From: Aristolochia californica
Lineage: Eukaryota > Streptophyta > Magnoliopsida > Piperales > Aristolochiaceae
Length of the DNA: 64,000 nt
NCBI GenBank assembly: GCA_029961685.1
Contig: JARWKL010000003.1
Span: 14,141,282-14,205,281, forward strand
Reading direction: 5' to 3'
Every line of letters begins with the position of its first letter. The first letter of the stretch is position 1. The notes beneath the pieces are model-generated. The model did not search any database. It was not told the origin of the DNA and saw only the letters and a program-made list of their open reading frames with translations. Positions 20,648 to 31,709 of this stretch are shown in pieces. A program made the translations under genes and the position numbers.

Positions 20648-21975
20648 CCGAAGCTGCAACGGGGAGGTGATTTCCTAACAAAGGAAATTCCAAAATCGTC
20701 GGCACTGGAGGATTTGGGGGTGACCGTAAATCCAAAATTGGAGGGGAATAGGAAATTCCTTCGGCGCCTGAGGTGAAATTTCTGACGGAATTTCCGCTGG
20801 TCTCTGTTCCAGGGGGCTGAGAAATAGAGGTTCTCTGTCTCGGCAATGCTCCCAGCGGCGAAGCCCCAACGGACTTCTCTTCGCCACCAGCAAAGCAGGA
20901 TAGTTCGTCGGCGCCGTAAGCGACTTTTCCGCAAGGGATCTCAGTTTCGGGAGGCTGAGCAACGACGATTCACATGTTTCCGAGAGCCCTCTGTCCCGGA
21001 AACTATCCAGGCGGCGAAGACCCGACAGGCTACGATTCGCCACCAAAAAATCAGGCTACTCCGTCGGTGCTGGGATAGAGGAAAGAGACGTTCGTCGCAG
21101 GTCTTCGTCGGTGCCGTGAGGAAAGGACCCGCCAGCCATAGAGTTCGGGAGCTGCCGAAGGAAGAAGTGGAGTCTCGATTAAATTTTCCTAACCCGGTCT
21201 GCTGAGTCGCACGTCGGACCGAAGCTTCAGGGGAAGTTCTCTCGGACGAACAATAGACGAAGTATGAAATCCAAGAGTCCTTTGTCTCGAAAGAGCTCTC
21301 CAACAAAAATCCCACGGCGGAGACACCGAAATTTCAAAAACAGAAGGGGCTCACCCTTTCCCAATGGATGCCTGCGTATCTCCGAACCGAAGCTGCAACG
21401 GGGAGGTGATTTTCTAACAGAGGAAATTCTGAAATCGTCGGCATTGGAGGATTTGGGGGTGACCTCAAATCCGAAATCGGAGGGGAATAGGAAATTCCAT
21501 CGGCACCGTAGGCAAAATTTTCCAGGGAATTTCCGCTGGTCTCTATTCCAGGAGGCTGAGAAACAGAGGTTCTCTGTCTCGGCAGTGCTCCCAGCGGCGA
21601 AGCAGGATAGTTTTTCGGCGCCGTAAGCGACTTTTCTGCAAGGGATCTCGGTTCTGGGAGGCTGAGCAACTACGATACACAAGTTTCCGAGAGCCCTCTG
21701 TCTTGGAAACTATCCAGGCGGCGAAGCCCCGATGGGCTACGATTTGCCATTGGAAAATCAGGCGACTCCGTCGGTGCCGGGAGAGAGGAGGGAGACGTCC
21801 ATCGCCGGCCTTCGTCAGTGCCGTGAGGAAAGGACCCGCCGGCGGCAGAGATCGGGAGTTGTCGAAGGAAGAAGACAAGTCCTGATTCAATTTTCCTAAC
21901 TTAGGAAAATTTAATCGGCCTGGTCCGCTGAGTCGCATGCCGGACCGGGGTTCCTGAACTACGTCAACCTAGATT
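20500..21975 (+). repeat. 740-bp tandem duplication in the compound interior
   Basis: Unit 1 (about 20500-21239) and unit 2 (about 21240-21975) share long blocks at a constant offset near 740 bp, for example CACCCTTTCCCAATGGATGC at 20612 and 21352. The sequence is much richer in GC than its surroundings and open in several frames on both strands, which explains the many overlapping frames. No protein family was recognised. Confidence 0.85.
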
Positions 21976-22114
21976 AACTCGGACCGGCCCATAAAAAAAA
22001 AAAAAAAGTGGGCAAATGGAAGGGGGGTCGTAGCTATCGCGGATGCTACTTCGGCACCGGTGGAGACACTACTTCCGAGCTTGAGGACAAGCTCGTCTTC
22101 CAAGGGGGGTGTAA

Positions 22115-22530
22115 TGTTATGCATGCAATAACATTATTATTTTAGTGTTTTCTTTAATTTACTTTATTTTATTTCAGTTTTAGGTACAGGGGTATTTTTG
22201 GAATTATTTATTAATAGGGATATTTTAGGAATATTTTATTCATAAGGATATTTTTGTAATATTTTATTAAACCCTAATAGGGTGAACCCTATTTAAAGAG
22301 TAAGAGTAATGAGAAAATCAAGCATTGAAGTATTAAGAATTAGGTTAAATTTAGAGTAAAAAGGCTTAGAGTTCTCCTCAATGAGCTCTAGGGTTTTCAA
22401 GCTTCCCTTTGGCTTGATCTTTCGTTTTCGTTCTCTATGTCTTCCTTCAATCCTTACTATCCATACGGTAGTCCGTGGCAGATTGCAGATCCACCCAAAG
22501 AATCCTTGTGTCAGATCCATGACCGTAACA
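22115..22530 (+). repeat. right LTR of the compound element
   Basis: 416 bp, starting with the near-palindrome TGTTATGCATGCAATAACA and ending CCGTAACA. A CAAGGGGGGTG purine tract precedes it. Confidence 0.92.
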
Positions 22531-23643
22531 TTTAAGTGAATTCAAGGAGGAAATTTTGGGAGGAGTTGAAATATTTGCAAAGAGATGCTTCTTTCTTCTT
22601 AAAAATGAACTTAGGAATTTCTGTCAGATCGAGCAATCATGTGTAACGACAATATTTTTGTCAGATAATGGATAATATCAATGGATTGGTCGATCAATAT
22701 TTTTTTATTGGGTCTGACACATTAAGTTGATCGATCAATGTACTTAGACTAATTAATCATGCTGACTTCTTATTGGATGTGCAATACATCTTTGATCGGT
22801 TAATGGCAAGTCTATGTTCTATCATGCATTATGTCTCTTAATGGAAAAGTTCTTTATGATCAGTCAAACTTCATAATTTTCCATTGCTTGTGCTAGATTG
22901 ATCGATCAATGCACAAGTAATGATTGGTCATGCTTTATAGTTGGCCAAGTTCTGATTGATCGACCATGCTTTCTATTTTAGGCTAAAAGTACACTTCGGT
23001 TATTGGTCATTAGCAGACAATGATAGATCATGCCAAAGCATGCATACTAAATGTGACTTCAAAGCATGATTAAGCTTAATCCTAAGTGATTCTAACATGT
23101 TTTAAAGATAGGTATTTATCGGTAAAAGATGTTATGAATGCAAAATATCCTATAGCTTCAAAAACTTCAATTGTACTTAAAGTAGAAAGAATTTGGGGCT
23201 GCTACATAGCTAGAGTACTCAAGATTTTTTAGACTATTTAGACTCTAATCTTCAATTTTTCATTTCATTTCCTATGGGTGCTTCTTCAAGATGACTTGAC
23301 ACACTTGTGAAATTTGGATGGGAGGCAACCCTCGGTCAATAATCTCCCCCTTTATGATGATGACGAAACCTAACATAATAATTAAATTAAAATCAGTCCC
23401 AAAGAGTAGGAGCATAATAGCTTAATCAAGACTTGGGAATAAGCTTCCCCTAAATCTATGCACATTAGATTTTCAATTTTATTCTAGTTTTGTGTGCTCG
23501 CATAGATCTTTCCTCCCCCTTTTTTGTCATAAGAAAAAAAAAGATATAAATATAGAGCACAAAAAGTGTCTCTATAGCCATTCAATCCATATAGACTGTA
23601 TCGAATTTACAAAATGGAGTGACTACGTATAACATAGAAGATG
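22531..23643. other. repeat D continuation with GATCGATCAATG-like motifs
   Basis: After the TTTAA duplication the D repeat alignment resumes for about 100 bp. From 22630 to 23040 the motif GATCGATCAATG and its variants (TGATCGGTTAATGG, GATTGATCGACCATG) recur about eight times at uneven spacing. 23240-23640 is AT-rich with no recognised content. The part from 23088 on is included in the 2.77-kb tandem duplication. Confidence 0.5.
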
Positions 23644-23648
23644 TGTAC

Positions 23649-23832
23649 TATTGAATTTTCGAAAAAGAGAAATACTTCATTGACTTGTTGTACTTTGAGT
23701 ACAATCAGTCTCTATTTATAGTAGTGGAAACAAGTAGAATCCAATTATAACTAAACTACCCTTGTCCCAATTACACCCAAAGTCGAACATTAAAAGATAA
23801 GTCCTACAAAAATTGAATAAATGAACATAAAT
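23649..23832 (-). repeat. 3' LTR of B3, left piece
   Basis: Matches the first half of the B1 LTR (starts TATTGAATTT; the G of TG mutated). A second copy at 26414-26597 is due to the tandem duplication. It is cut by A3 at the TAAAT target site. Confidence 0.85.
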
Positions 23833-24273
23833 TGTTGGAAGATAAGATCAAGCCCAAACGACCAAGGAAGGCCCACATATGTAAGATTATTATAAGACGG
23901 GTCACATGACCAAGGAAGGCCCACAAGATGGGCCCAAGCCCATAAGAAGTAGGACCCACAATGATTACCAAGAGCTGGCAACCTTATCACATCAGTTGGA
24001 AGATCAAGAAGGACTCACAAAAGTATCTTTATCTTAGGGTCACGACCAAGAAGAGTTTTATTTTAAGTTATATTTGTCTTTTATCAATATTGAGTTACCT
24101 AATTATGTTAGGACTTACCTTAAGTGTTAGAGTTTGGGTGTAATTAGGACAAGGGAAGTTTTATTGTAATTGGACTCTACTACCTTCATCTATTATAAAT
24201 AGATGCTCATGTACTCCGATTACAGCAAGTTATTGATGTCAATGAAGTATTTCTCTTTTCCATAAATTCAACA
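23833..24273 (+). repeat. 5' LTR of A3
   Basis: 441 bp, TGTTGGAAGATAAG ... ATTCAACA, followed by TGGTATAAGAGC. Confidence 0.9.
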
Positions 24274-24607
24274 TGGTATAAGAGTAGGTTTTGGAGGTAA
24301 TGTTATCCTTTTCTCTAAACCCTAAACCCTAGGTCTAGGTTCGTAGTTATTTTTTCAGTCCCTATACCTGTAGATTTCTTTGCGTTTTTTACCTCTATAT
24401 GTAGTTTTTTATATTTAAAATTATATATTTTCGGAAATATATTTGAGTCTACTTTCCAAATAAAACATATTTGTTCCAATCGGAGTTATCTACAGAGATA
24501 TATCGATATTTTAATGAGCGAATGTCAAATTGAAAAAAGGTTCGAGCACCAACAGAAATCTTTCGATTTCGAGGTATGTTTTGCTATCAAGATCTAGACT
24601 TTATATG

Positions 24608-24646
<39 letters not shown>

Positions 24647-25611
24647 AAATAAATATATGTAATTATATTCTTTTACCTATTCAACCAATTTTTTATCTGT
24701 GTTATCTACAAAAATAAATCGATATTTGAAGCAGCAAAGGTAAGATTGAAAAAGAAGTTCGAGCGGCAGCAGAAAGCTTCAAATTCTGAGGTATTTTATG
24801 CTATCAAGAAAGAGACTTTATATGGATAATTATATATCAAAATAAATATATGCAAGTCTATTTTTTTACCTATTGAACCAATTGTCTGTATGATTTTTTT
24901 ATAAGGAGATATTGATCTTGGAAGAGTCAATGGTCATTCTGGAAAAATAGGAGAAACAGTACTTAGTTCGGCCAGATGACAGAGACTGAAACCTATCAGA
25001 TTATTTATCTTATTATAATTATATTTTATGAAGAGAAGTTATACTTTTATGAAATTTATTTAAGTCTAGTTTAATGCGAAGAAAATTTCATGTCAATCTG
25101 ATCTATATTTAAAGATATATTCACATTGGAAGAATCAAAGGTCATGCTGGTATTTTGTTACATTGAAAATCCGAATTTAAGCTAATTGTTTTACGTCACT
25201 TTTTGAGTTGATATATCAGGAAAATATCTCACTTCTCCCTGGTTTGAGGACTTATTTATACATCTCTGGGCTTATTGCTACATCTATGATATTTGGTTCA
25301 AGCTGGGATCACTGCAATTACCTCCCAGCTTGAGGGGGAGAAGTAGTAGTACAAGAAAGAGGTATTTTATTTCATATGTTGTGAATAAGTTTATGTGACC
25401 AAAATATTCAAGAAAGGGTGAGCACAAAAGATGAAGCTTGTGCATCTAAGAAGAAATTTTTATATTGGATTATGATTATTTCATGGGTCCTTCTACAAGT
25501 TTTGTTATTTTGGTTCATGCTATATGTTTTGGAAGATGGTCATGTTATATTCAGTTGCAACTAGTATGTCTCTTTGGGGACGTTATTATTGAATAAGAGG
25601 TGGCCTCATGT
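24274..25611 (+). other. A3 internal region, copy 1, non-coding
   Basis: AT-rich with a TA run at about 24607-24643 and a GCTTGAGGGGGAGAAG block at 25330. It parallels 4169-5330 in A1 and 42478-43854 in A2. No frame of interest. Confidence 0.75.
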
Positions 25612-25856
25612 CATCATTTACTTCATCCCCGTCAAAAAGAAGAAAATTATTTTTGGTTGGGAGTCCACGACGGAGGAACTTCATCCCCGTCAAAAAGATA
25701 AATATTATTTGTGGTTGGAAGTCCATGACGGAGGAACTTCATCCCAGTCAAAAAGATGAAAATATTTGTGGTTGGGAGTCCACGATGGAGGAACTTCATC
25801 CCCGTAAAAAAGATAAAAATTATTTGTGGTTGGAAGTCCATGACGGAGGAACCTAT
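25612..25856 (+). repeat. 58-bp tandem array of family A, copy 1 (four units)
   Basis: Units recur at 25655, 25713, 25770 and 25828, a spacing of 57-58 bases. Each has a GGTTGGGAGTCCACGACGG core and a GACGG ... CCGTC pair that could form a stem around the AGGAACTTCATC loop. Units alternate GGGAGTCCACGA and GGAAGTCCATGA versions, which suggests a dimeric higher-order repeat. Confidence 0.88.
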
Positions 25857-26597
25857 GATTCTAACATGTTTTAAAGATAGGTATTTATCGGTAAAAGATG
25901 TTATGAATGCAAAATATCCTATAGCTTCAAAAACTTCAATTGTACTTAAAGTTGAAAGAAAGTGGGGCTGCTACATAGCTAGAGTACTCAAGATTTTTCA
26001 GACTATTTAGACTCTAATCTTCAATTTTTCATTTCATTTCCTGTGGGTGCTTCTTCAAGATGACTTGACACACTTGTGAAATTTGGATGGGAGGCAACTC
26101 TCGGTCAATAATCTCCCCCTTTATGATGATGAAACCTAACATAATAATTAAATTAAAATCAGTCCCAAAGAGTAGGAGCATAATAGCTTAATCAAGACAT
26201 GGGAATAAGCTCCCCCTAAATCTATGCACATTAGATTTCCAATTTTATTCTAGTTTTGTGTGCTCGCATAGGTCTTTCCTCCCCCTTTTTTGTCATAAGA
26301 AAAAAAAGATATAAATATAGAGCACAAAAAGTGTCTCTATAGCCATTCAATCCATATAGACTGTATCGAATTTACAAAATGGAGTGACTACATATAACAT
26401 AGAAGATGTGTACTATTCAATTTCTAGAAAAGAGAAATACTTCATTGACTTGTGGTACTTTGAGTACAATCAGTCTCTATTTATAGTAGTGGAAACAAGT
26501 AGAATCCAATTATAATTAAACTACCCTTGTCCCAATTACACCCAAAGTCGAACATTAAAAGATAAGTCCTACAAAAATTGAATAAATGAACATAAAT
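25857..26597. other. second copy of the D flank and B3 LTR piece
   Basis: Repeats 23088-23832 nearly base for base; created by the tandem duplication rather than by a new insertion. Confidence 0.88.
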
Positions 26598-27037
26598 TGT
26601 TGGAAGATAAGATCAAGCCCAAACGGCCAAGGAAGGCCCACATATGTAAGATTATTGTAAGACGGGTCACATGACCAAGGAAGGCCCAGTAGATGGGCGC
26701 AAGCCCATAAGAAGTAGGACCCACAATGATTACCAAGAGCTGGCAACCTTATCACATCAGTTGGAAGATCAAGAAGGACTCACAAAAGTATCTTTATCTT
26801 AGGGTCACGACCAAGAAGGGTTTTAGTTTTAGTTATATTTGTCTTTTATCAATATTGAGTTACCTAATTATATTAGGACTTACCTTAAGTGTTAGAGTTT
26901 GGGTGTAATTAGGACAAGGGAAGTTTTATTGTAATTGGACTCTACTACCTTCCTCTATTATAAATAAACGTTCATGTACTCCGATTACAACAAGTTATTG
27001 ATGTCAATGAAGTATTTCTCTTTCCATAAATTCAACA
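26598..27037 (+). repeat. duplicated 5' LTR of A3
   Basis: 440 bp near-copy of 23833-24273 preceded by the same TAAAT, so it arose by duplication of the locus. Confidence 0.9.
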
Positions 27038-28380
27038 TGGTATAAGAGCAGGTTCTGTGAGTTGACTTGGTCAACTCACAGAGGTAATGTTATCCTTTTC
27101 TTTAAACCCTAAACCCTAGGTCTAGGTTCGTAGTTATTTTTTCATTCCCTATACCTATAGATTTCTTTGCATTTTTTACCTCTATATGTAGTTTTTTATA
27201 TTTAAAATTATATATTTTCGGAAATATATTTGAGTCTACTTTCCAAATAAAACCTATTTGTTCCAATCGGAGTTATCTACAGAGATATATCGATATTTTA
27301 ATGAGCGAATGTCAGATTGAAAAAAGGTCCGAGCACCAACAGAAATCTTTCGATTTCGAGGTATTTTTTGCTATCAAGAACTAGACTTTATATGGAGATA
27401 TATATATATATATAAATATAAATATCTGTAATTATATTCTTTTACCTATTCAACCAATTTTTTATCTGAGTTATCTAAAAAAAGAAATCGATATTTGAAG
27501 CAGCAAAGGTCAGATTGAAAAAGAGGTTCGAGCGGCAGCGAAAAGCTTCAAATTCCAAGGTATTTTATGCTATCAAGAAAGAGACTTTGTATGGATAATT
27601 ATATATCAAAATAAGTATATGCATGTCTATTTTTTTACCTATTGAACCAATTCTCTGTATGATTTCTTTATAAGGAGATATTGATCTTGGAAGAGTCAAT
27701 GGTCATTCTGGAAAAATAGAAGAAACAGTATTTAGTTTGGCCAAATGACAGAAACTGAAACCTATCAGGTTATTTATCTTATTATAATTATATTTTATGA
27801 AGAGAAGTTATACTTTTATGAAATTTATTTAAGTCTAGTTTAATGCGAAGAAAATTTCATGTCAATCTGATCTATATTTAAAGATATATTCACATTGGAA
27901 GAATCAAAGGTCATCCTAGTATTTTGTTACATTGAAAATCCGAATTTAAGCTTATTGTTTTGCGTCACTTTTTGAGTTGATATATCAGGAAAATATCTCA
28001 CTTCTCCCTGGTTTGACGGCTTATTTATACATCTCTGTTATTTGGGCTTATTACTACATCTATAATATTTGGTTCAAGCTAGGATCACTGCAATTACCTC
28101 CCAGCTTGAGGGGGAGAAGTAGTACAAGAAAGAGGTATTTTATTTCATATGTTGTGAATAAGTTTATGTGACCAAAATATTCAAGAAAGGGGGAGCACAA
28201 AAGATGAAGCCTGTGCATCTAAGAAGAAATTTTTATATTGGATTATGATTATTTCATGGGTCCTTCTACAAGGTTTGTTATTTTGGTTCATGTTATATGT
28301 TTTGGAAGATGGTCGTGTTATATTCAGTTGCAACTAGTATGTCTCTTTGTGGACGTTATTATTGAATAAGAGGTGGCCTC
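27038..28380 (+). other. A3 internal region, copy 2, non-coding
   Basis: Parallel to 24274-25611; it differs mainly by a shorter TA run near 27400 and scattered substitutions. Here the primer-site flank also keeps the GAGTTGACTTGGTCAACTCAC inverted block that copy 1 has lost. Confidence 0.75.
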
Positions 28381-28625
28381 ATGTCATCATTTACTTCATC
28401 CCCGTCAAAAAGATGAAAATTATTTTTGGTTGGGAGTCCACGATGAAGAAACTTCATCTCCGTCGAAAAGATGAAAATTATTTTTGGTTGGAAGTCCATG
28501 ACGGAGGAACTTCATCCCAGTCAAAAAGATGAAAATATTTGTGGTTGGGAGTCCACGATGGAGGAACTTCATCCCCGTCAAAAAGATAAAAATTATTTGT
28601 GGTTGGAAGTCCATGACGGAGGAAC
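28381..28625 (+). repeat. 58-bp tandem array of family A, copy 2 (four units)
   Basis: Same array as 25612-25856, about four units at 57-58 base spacing, followed by the normal interior 3' part (from 28626) that copy 1 lacks. Confidence 0.88.
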
Positions 28626-28980
28626 TTATGATTTAATCTATGTTATCCCCTCCCCCCCTCCCCTGTAATGGCTTTTATGTCTCCTACCACTTGAGAGTCG
28701 TTGTTCTGTGGAGGGACACGGTGGTGGACACTTTAGAGCAATGCCGATAGACACACTACCGATAGCAGTGGAGTGTGCCCTACATCCATCATTAAGACTG
28801 GAGTATGAAGCAATGGTTTACCTGCTATGAGTGATTTTTACACTCACTTATAATGCCGTAGAGCCCCTTGGAAGGACGCAACAGCGTGAGGGGGAATGTT
28901 GGAAGATGAAGGCATATTGGAAGATGTGCCATTTTATACATCATTTGCAATAAGTTGGGAGTGCATGTTGTTCTCTCACC
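28626..28980 (+). other. A3 interior 3' part, non-coding
   Basis: Holds a C-rich run (about 28648-28666) and a segment matching 5420-5755 of A1. No open frame of note. Confidence 0.75.
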
Positions 28981-29402
28981 CCCAAACTACCAAGGAAAGC
29001 CCACATATGTAAGATTATTATAAGATGGGCCATATGACAAAGGAAGGCCCACAAGATGGGCCCAAGCCCATAAGAAGTAGGACACACAATGATTACCAAG
29101 AGCTGGCATCCTTATCACATCAGTTGGAAGATCAAGAAGGGCTCACAAAAGTATCTTTATCTTAGGGTCACGACCAAGAAGAGTTTTAGTTTAAGTTATA
29201 TATGTCTTTTTATCAATATTGAGTTACCTAATTATGTTAGGAATTACCTTTAATGTTAGAGTTTGGGTGTAATTGGGACAAGGGTAGTTTTATTGTAATT
29301 GGACTCTACTACCTTCCTCTATTATAAATAGAGGTTCATGTACTCTGCTTACAACAAGTTATTGATGTCAATGAAGTATTTCTCTTTTCCATAAATTCAA
29401 CA
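28981..29402 (+). repeat. 3' LTR of A3, 5'-truncated
   Basis: The alignment to the A LTR starts at CCCAAAC, so its TG end and the polypurine tract are missing. It ends ATTCAACA. Confidence 0.85.
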
Positions 29403-29562
29403 TAAATAAAAGACTAACAAAACTAAAACACCTTTACCTGAGACTCTTATATGAGACCTCCTCCAATAAGACTCCTGTAAGACTCCACCATATTAATTTT
29501 GGCTTTGTGAGACTTCTAGCTGTGAGAGTCATGTAAGGCTCTTCCACATTCGCTATTCAATA
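29403..29562 (-). repeat. 3' LTR of B3, right piece
   Basis: Resumes after the second TAAAT, has the GAGACTCTTATATGAG-type blocks of family B and ends TTCAATA (CAACA mutated). CTCCTCCTCAAGATGGAG follows, the polypurine tract on the minus strand. Confidence 0.85.
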
Positions 29563-31270
29563 CTCCTCCTCAAGATGGAGTTTATAACTTCAGCTTCTAA
29601 TGAAAATGATTTTTGGTCTTCAATCTTGGTCAACAATCTTCATTAGCTAAAACAATTTCATAGATGTTAAATCTTTAGCATTCGTTCTCCCACTTTCTAG
29701 AATATTCTGGTCACATAAAAATTACCACAACATGTAGAACACAATACTTCTTTCTTATACTTCTTTTTCTATTTCTCTCCCTCAAGTAGGAGATAAAAGG
29801 GACATAGAGGCCCAGCTTGGACAAAACACAATGTGACAGAAGAAAATCACTCCTGGCCATACAACAAAACTCCATACACCTATCAAAACGGTCATAGTTT
29901 GAAACACACTTCGTTCAATTTTAAAAGCGAAAAAATGGTCCAACTTTAGGGTTTAACAAAGAGAGTACTCACTTTTTAAGGTAACTCAAACACAAATCAG
30001 CTCGTGGGTGAAGAATAAAATACATGACTCAAGTTGAAAATTGGTCACATTCCTATACTTTTTAGGTAGTGTGTCTAGGAATTGCTCTAAAGTGAAGAAA
30101 ACAAAATGATAAAGTGAAGAAATGCTAGAGAAAAATAACTTTTAACCTGAAGAAGGAGACTATGCAACACCCACACTTCCAAAAGAATCTAAAATATGAG
30201 TTTTAAAAAAAAACAAAAACACAAGAGAGACTATAACAATAGAACTTAATAAATTTGATAATTCATAAGATACACAACCAAGTAACAAAAACCCAAAACC
30301 TGAAAACAACATTGAAGAAGGAAAATTTTTGCATACCTTGAACAAGAATATCAAGGAGTGATTAATTTTGACAAAAAATCTCCAATTAGAAGATAAAATT
30401 GGCTAAAAAACAAGGATTCTAGGAGAAAAGAAAATTCAATTCATGCCAATGTATGGAGATATAATAGGAGAGAAAATAAGGGAAAAAAGTGAGATTTTCA
30501 ACAAAACTGACCTTTAGTAATTTTGATATCAATATCTCCCACAATATAGATCAAAATAAAAAAACACTTATTTCTTAAGAAGCTAGACTCAAAGAGATTT
30601 AATTTGGTACCTAATTCGACAAAGAACACTTTAGTCTTGAATCTTTTATGATGTCTTTATTTTCTTCATTTTGTAGCTTGATGGTTGCCGACTCCAATAC
30701 GAATATCTCCTTACATATAGATCAGATTTACATGAAATTATCTCCTTCTGAAACTAGATTTTTATACATTTCATTAAAGTATAATATTTATTAATAAAAT
30801 ATACTTTTTTTGAGAGAAATAATCTAATAGATTTTTTACTTTGTAATCTTGCCGAATTGAATAGTCTTTCTTCTTGGGCTAGCATGACCATTGAGTCTTC
30901 CAATATTGATATCTCCCTCTACAAAACTTTGATTTAGAATTGGTATGATAGATAATAAAATAGACTCAATGATATTTCTTTTGAAATAAAGTTATCTATA
31001 TAAATTATCCTTTTTTATGTCATAAAATGCCTCTAAAATTAAAGCTTTGTACTGCTACTCGAACCTCTCTTGCAGTTTGACCTTTATTGCTTCAAATATA
31101 GATTTCTCTTTGTATAAAATTCCAATTGAAAAAATTATTTTTGTGTTAAAATTAAACTTGGAGATCTTTCCATCAATATGTAATTTTATATATGAAACGT
31201 TCTATATGAAGGTGCAAATGCCAAGAAAATAACAAGTACTAAGATAGGAAAGAATGAAAAAAATAGAATA
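29563..31270 (-). other. B3 internal region, non-coding
   Basis: AT-rich; 29563-29800 matches the B4 interior at 54113-54420. Frames are short. From 30520 to 31200 several phrases resemble the A interior in inverse orientation (for example a CTTTCCAA/GAGTCTA block), suggesting that A and B interiors share ancestry. It is cut at 31270 by copia-2. Confidence 0.65.
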
Positions 31271-31702
31271 TCCAGAATTTAGGATCTCAGGAAAGGAACT
31301 TTAGATCAACAAGAAAGAAGAAGAAGAAGAAGAAGAGAGAAGGAGAAGAGAAGGAGAAGAGAAGAAGAAGAAGAGAGAAGGAGAAGAGAAGAAGAAGAAC
31401 AAGGAAGGAAAGAGTTTTGATTAAGGGAGAAGAGGGTTGCGTCAAAAAGAAAAATGAGGGCTAGATGAATTTGTGGGAAGAGAGGAGAGTGCTTCAATGC
31501 CCTACCTCTTAGCCAGTGCCTTTATCTATAGTTTTACAATGCCCATACGGCTACGACTTGATAAAACAAAAGACATAAAAGGATCACATATTTACACTTC
31601 TATGCCATCTTTATGGAAAGTATAATATTTTACACATATGCCACTCCTTTGACGTGTGGGCTTTTTGTCTTGAGCTCGTGGGCTTGAGCCCATCTTTCAA
31701 CA
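31271..31702 (-). repeat. 3' LTR of copia-2
   Basis: 432 bp, including a GAA-rich microsatellite (about 31313-31400) longer than in the partner LTR. Outer end reads TCCAGAATTT against TGTAGAATTT in the 5' LTR; inner end CAACA. Confidence 0.88.
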
Positions 31703-31709
31703 GTCCTCC

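Larger units (their letters stand above)
19290..22530. mobile_element. compound LTR element with an inverted left LTR
   Basis: 3241 bp, flanked by perfect TTTAA duplications (19285-19289, 22531-22535). Order: inverted LTR (19290-19695), a 3' interior tail in plus orientation (19696-19877), LTR (19878-20294), interior (20295-22114), LTR (22115-22530). The outer ends are TGTTACGG ... CCGTAACA-like inverted repeats. The target duplication shows that the whole structure inserted as one unit. The interior has a primer site, a gag-like start and GC-rich repeats but no pol. Confidence 0.9.
23088..28625 (+). repeat. 2.77-kb tandem segmental duplication (two copies)
   Basis: Copy 1 is 23088-25856 and copy 2 is 25857-28625. 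They are almost identical by eye, with a few substitutions and short indels. Each copy holds about 560 bp of flanking D-type sequence, part of the B3 LTR, a whole A-type LTR, most of the A interior and the 58-bp array. The junction lies at a shared ATGATT within the array end. Element A3 therefore has three A-type LTRs. Confidence 0.92.
23833..29402 (+). mobile_element. non-autonomous LTR retrotransposon A3, internally duplicated
   Basis: TAAAT target duplications lie at 23828-23832 and 29403-29407. LTRs: 23833-24273, a second copy 26598-27037 inside the tandem duplication, and a 5'-truncated 3' LTR from about 28981 to 29402. The polypurine tract and the first 40 or so bases of the 3' LTR were deleted at a CCC microhomology. 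The primer site reads TGGTATAAGAGC, one base off the consensus. The interior is non-coding. Confidence 0.9.

Noticed and set aside
20846..21938. Arg/Ser-rich proteins of 110-150 codons on both strands
   Set aside because: GC-rich duplicated DNA open in opposite frames; no family signature and no consistent conservation between the two copies.
25574..25874. Overlapping frames with repeated HDGGT and TEELHP-type units
   Set aside because: The unit is 57-58 bases, not a multiple of three, and the array is open in several frames on both strands. The frames are a by-product of the minisatellite in a non-coding element.
31306..31497. Leu/Ser-rich 63-codon frame
   Set aside because: Made by the GAA/GAG microsatellite in the copia-2 LTR.
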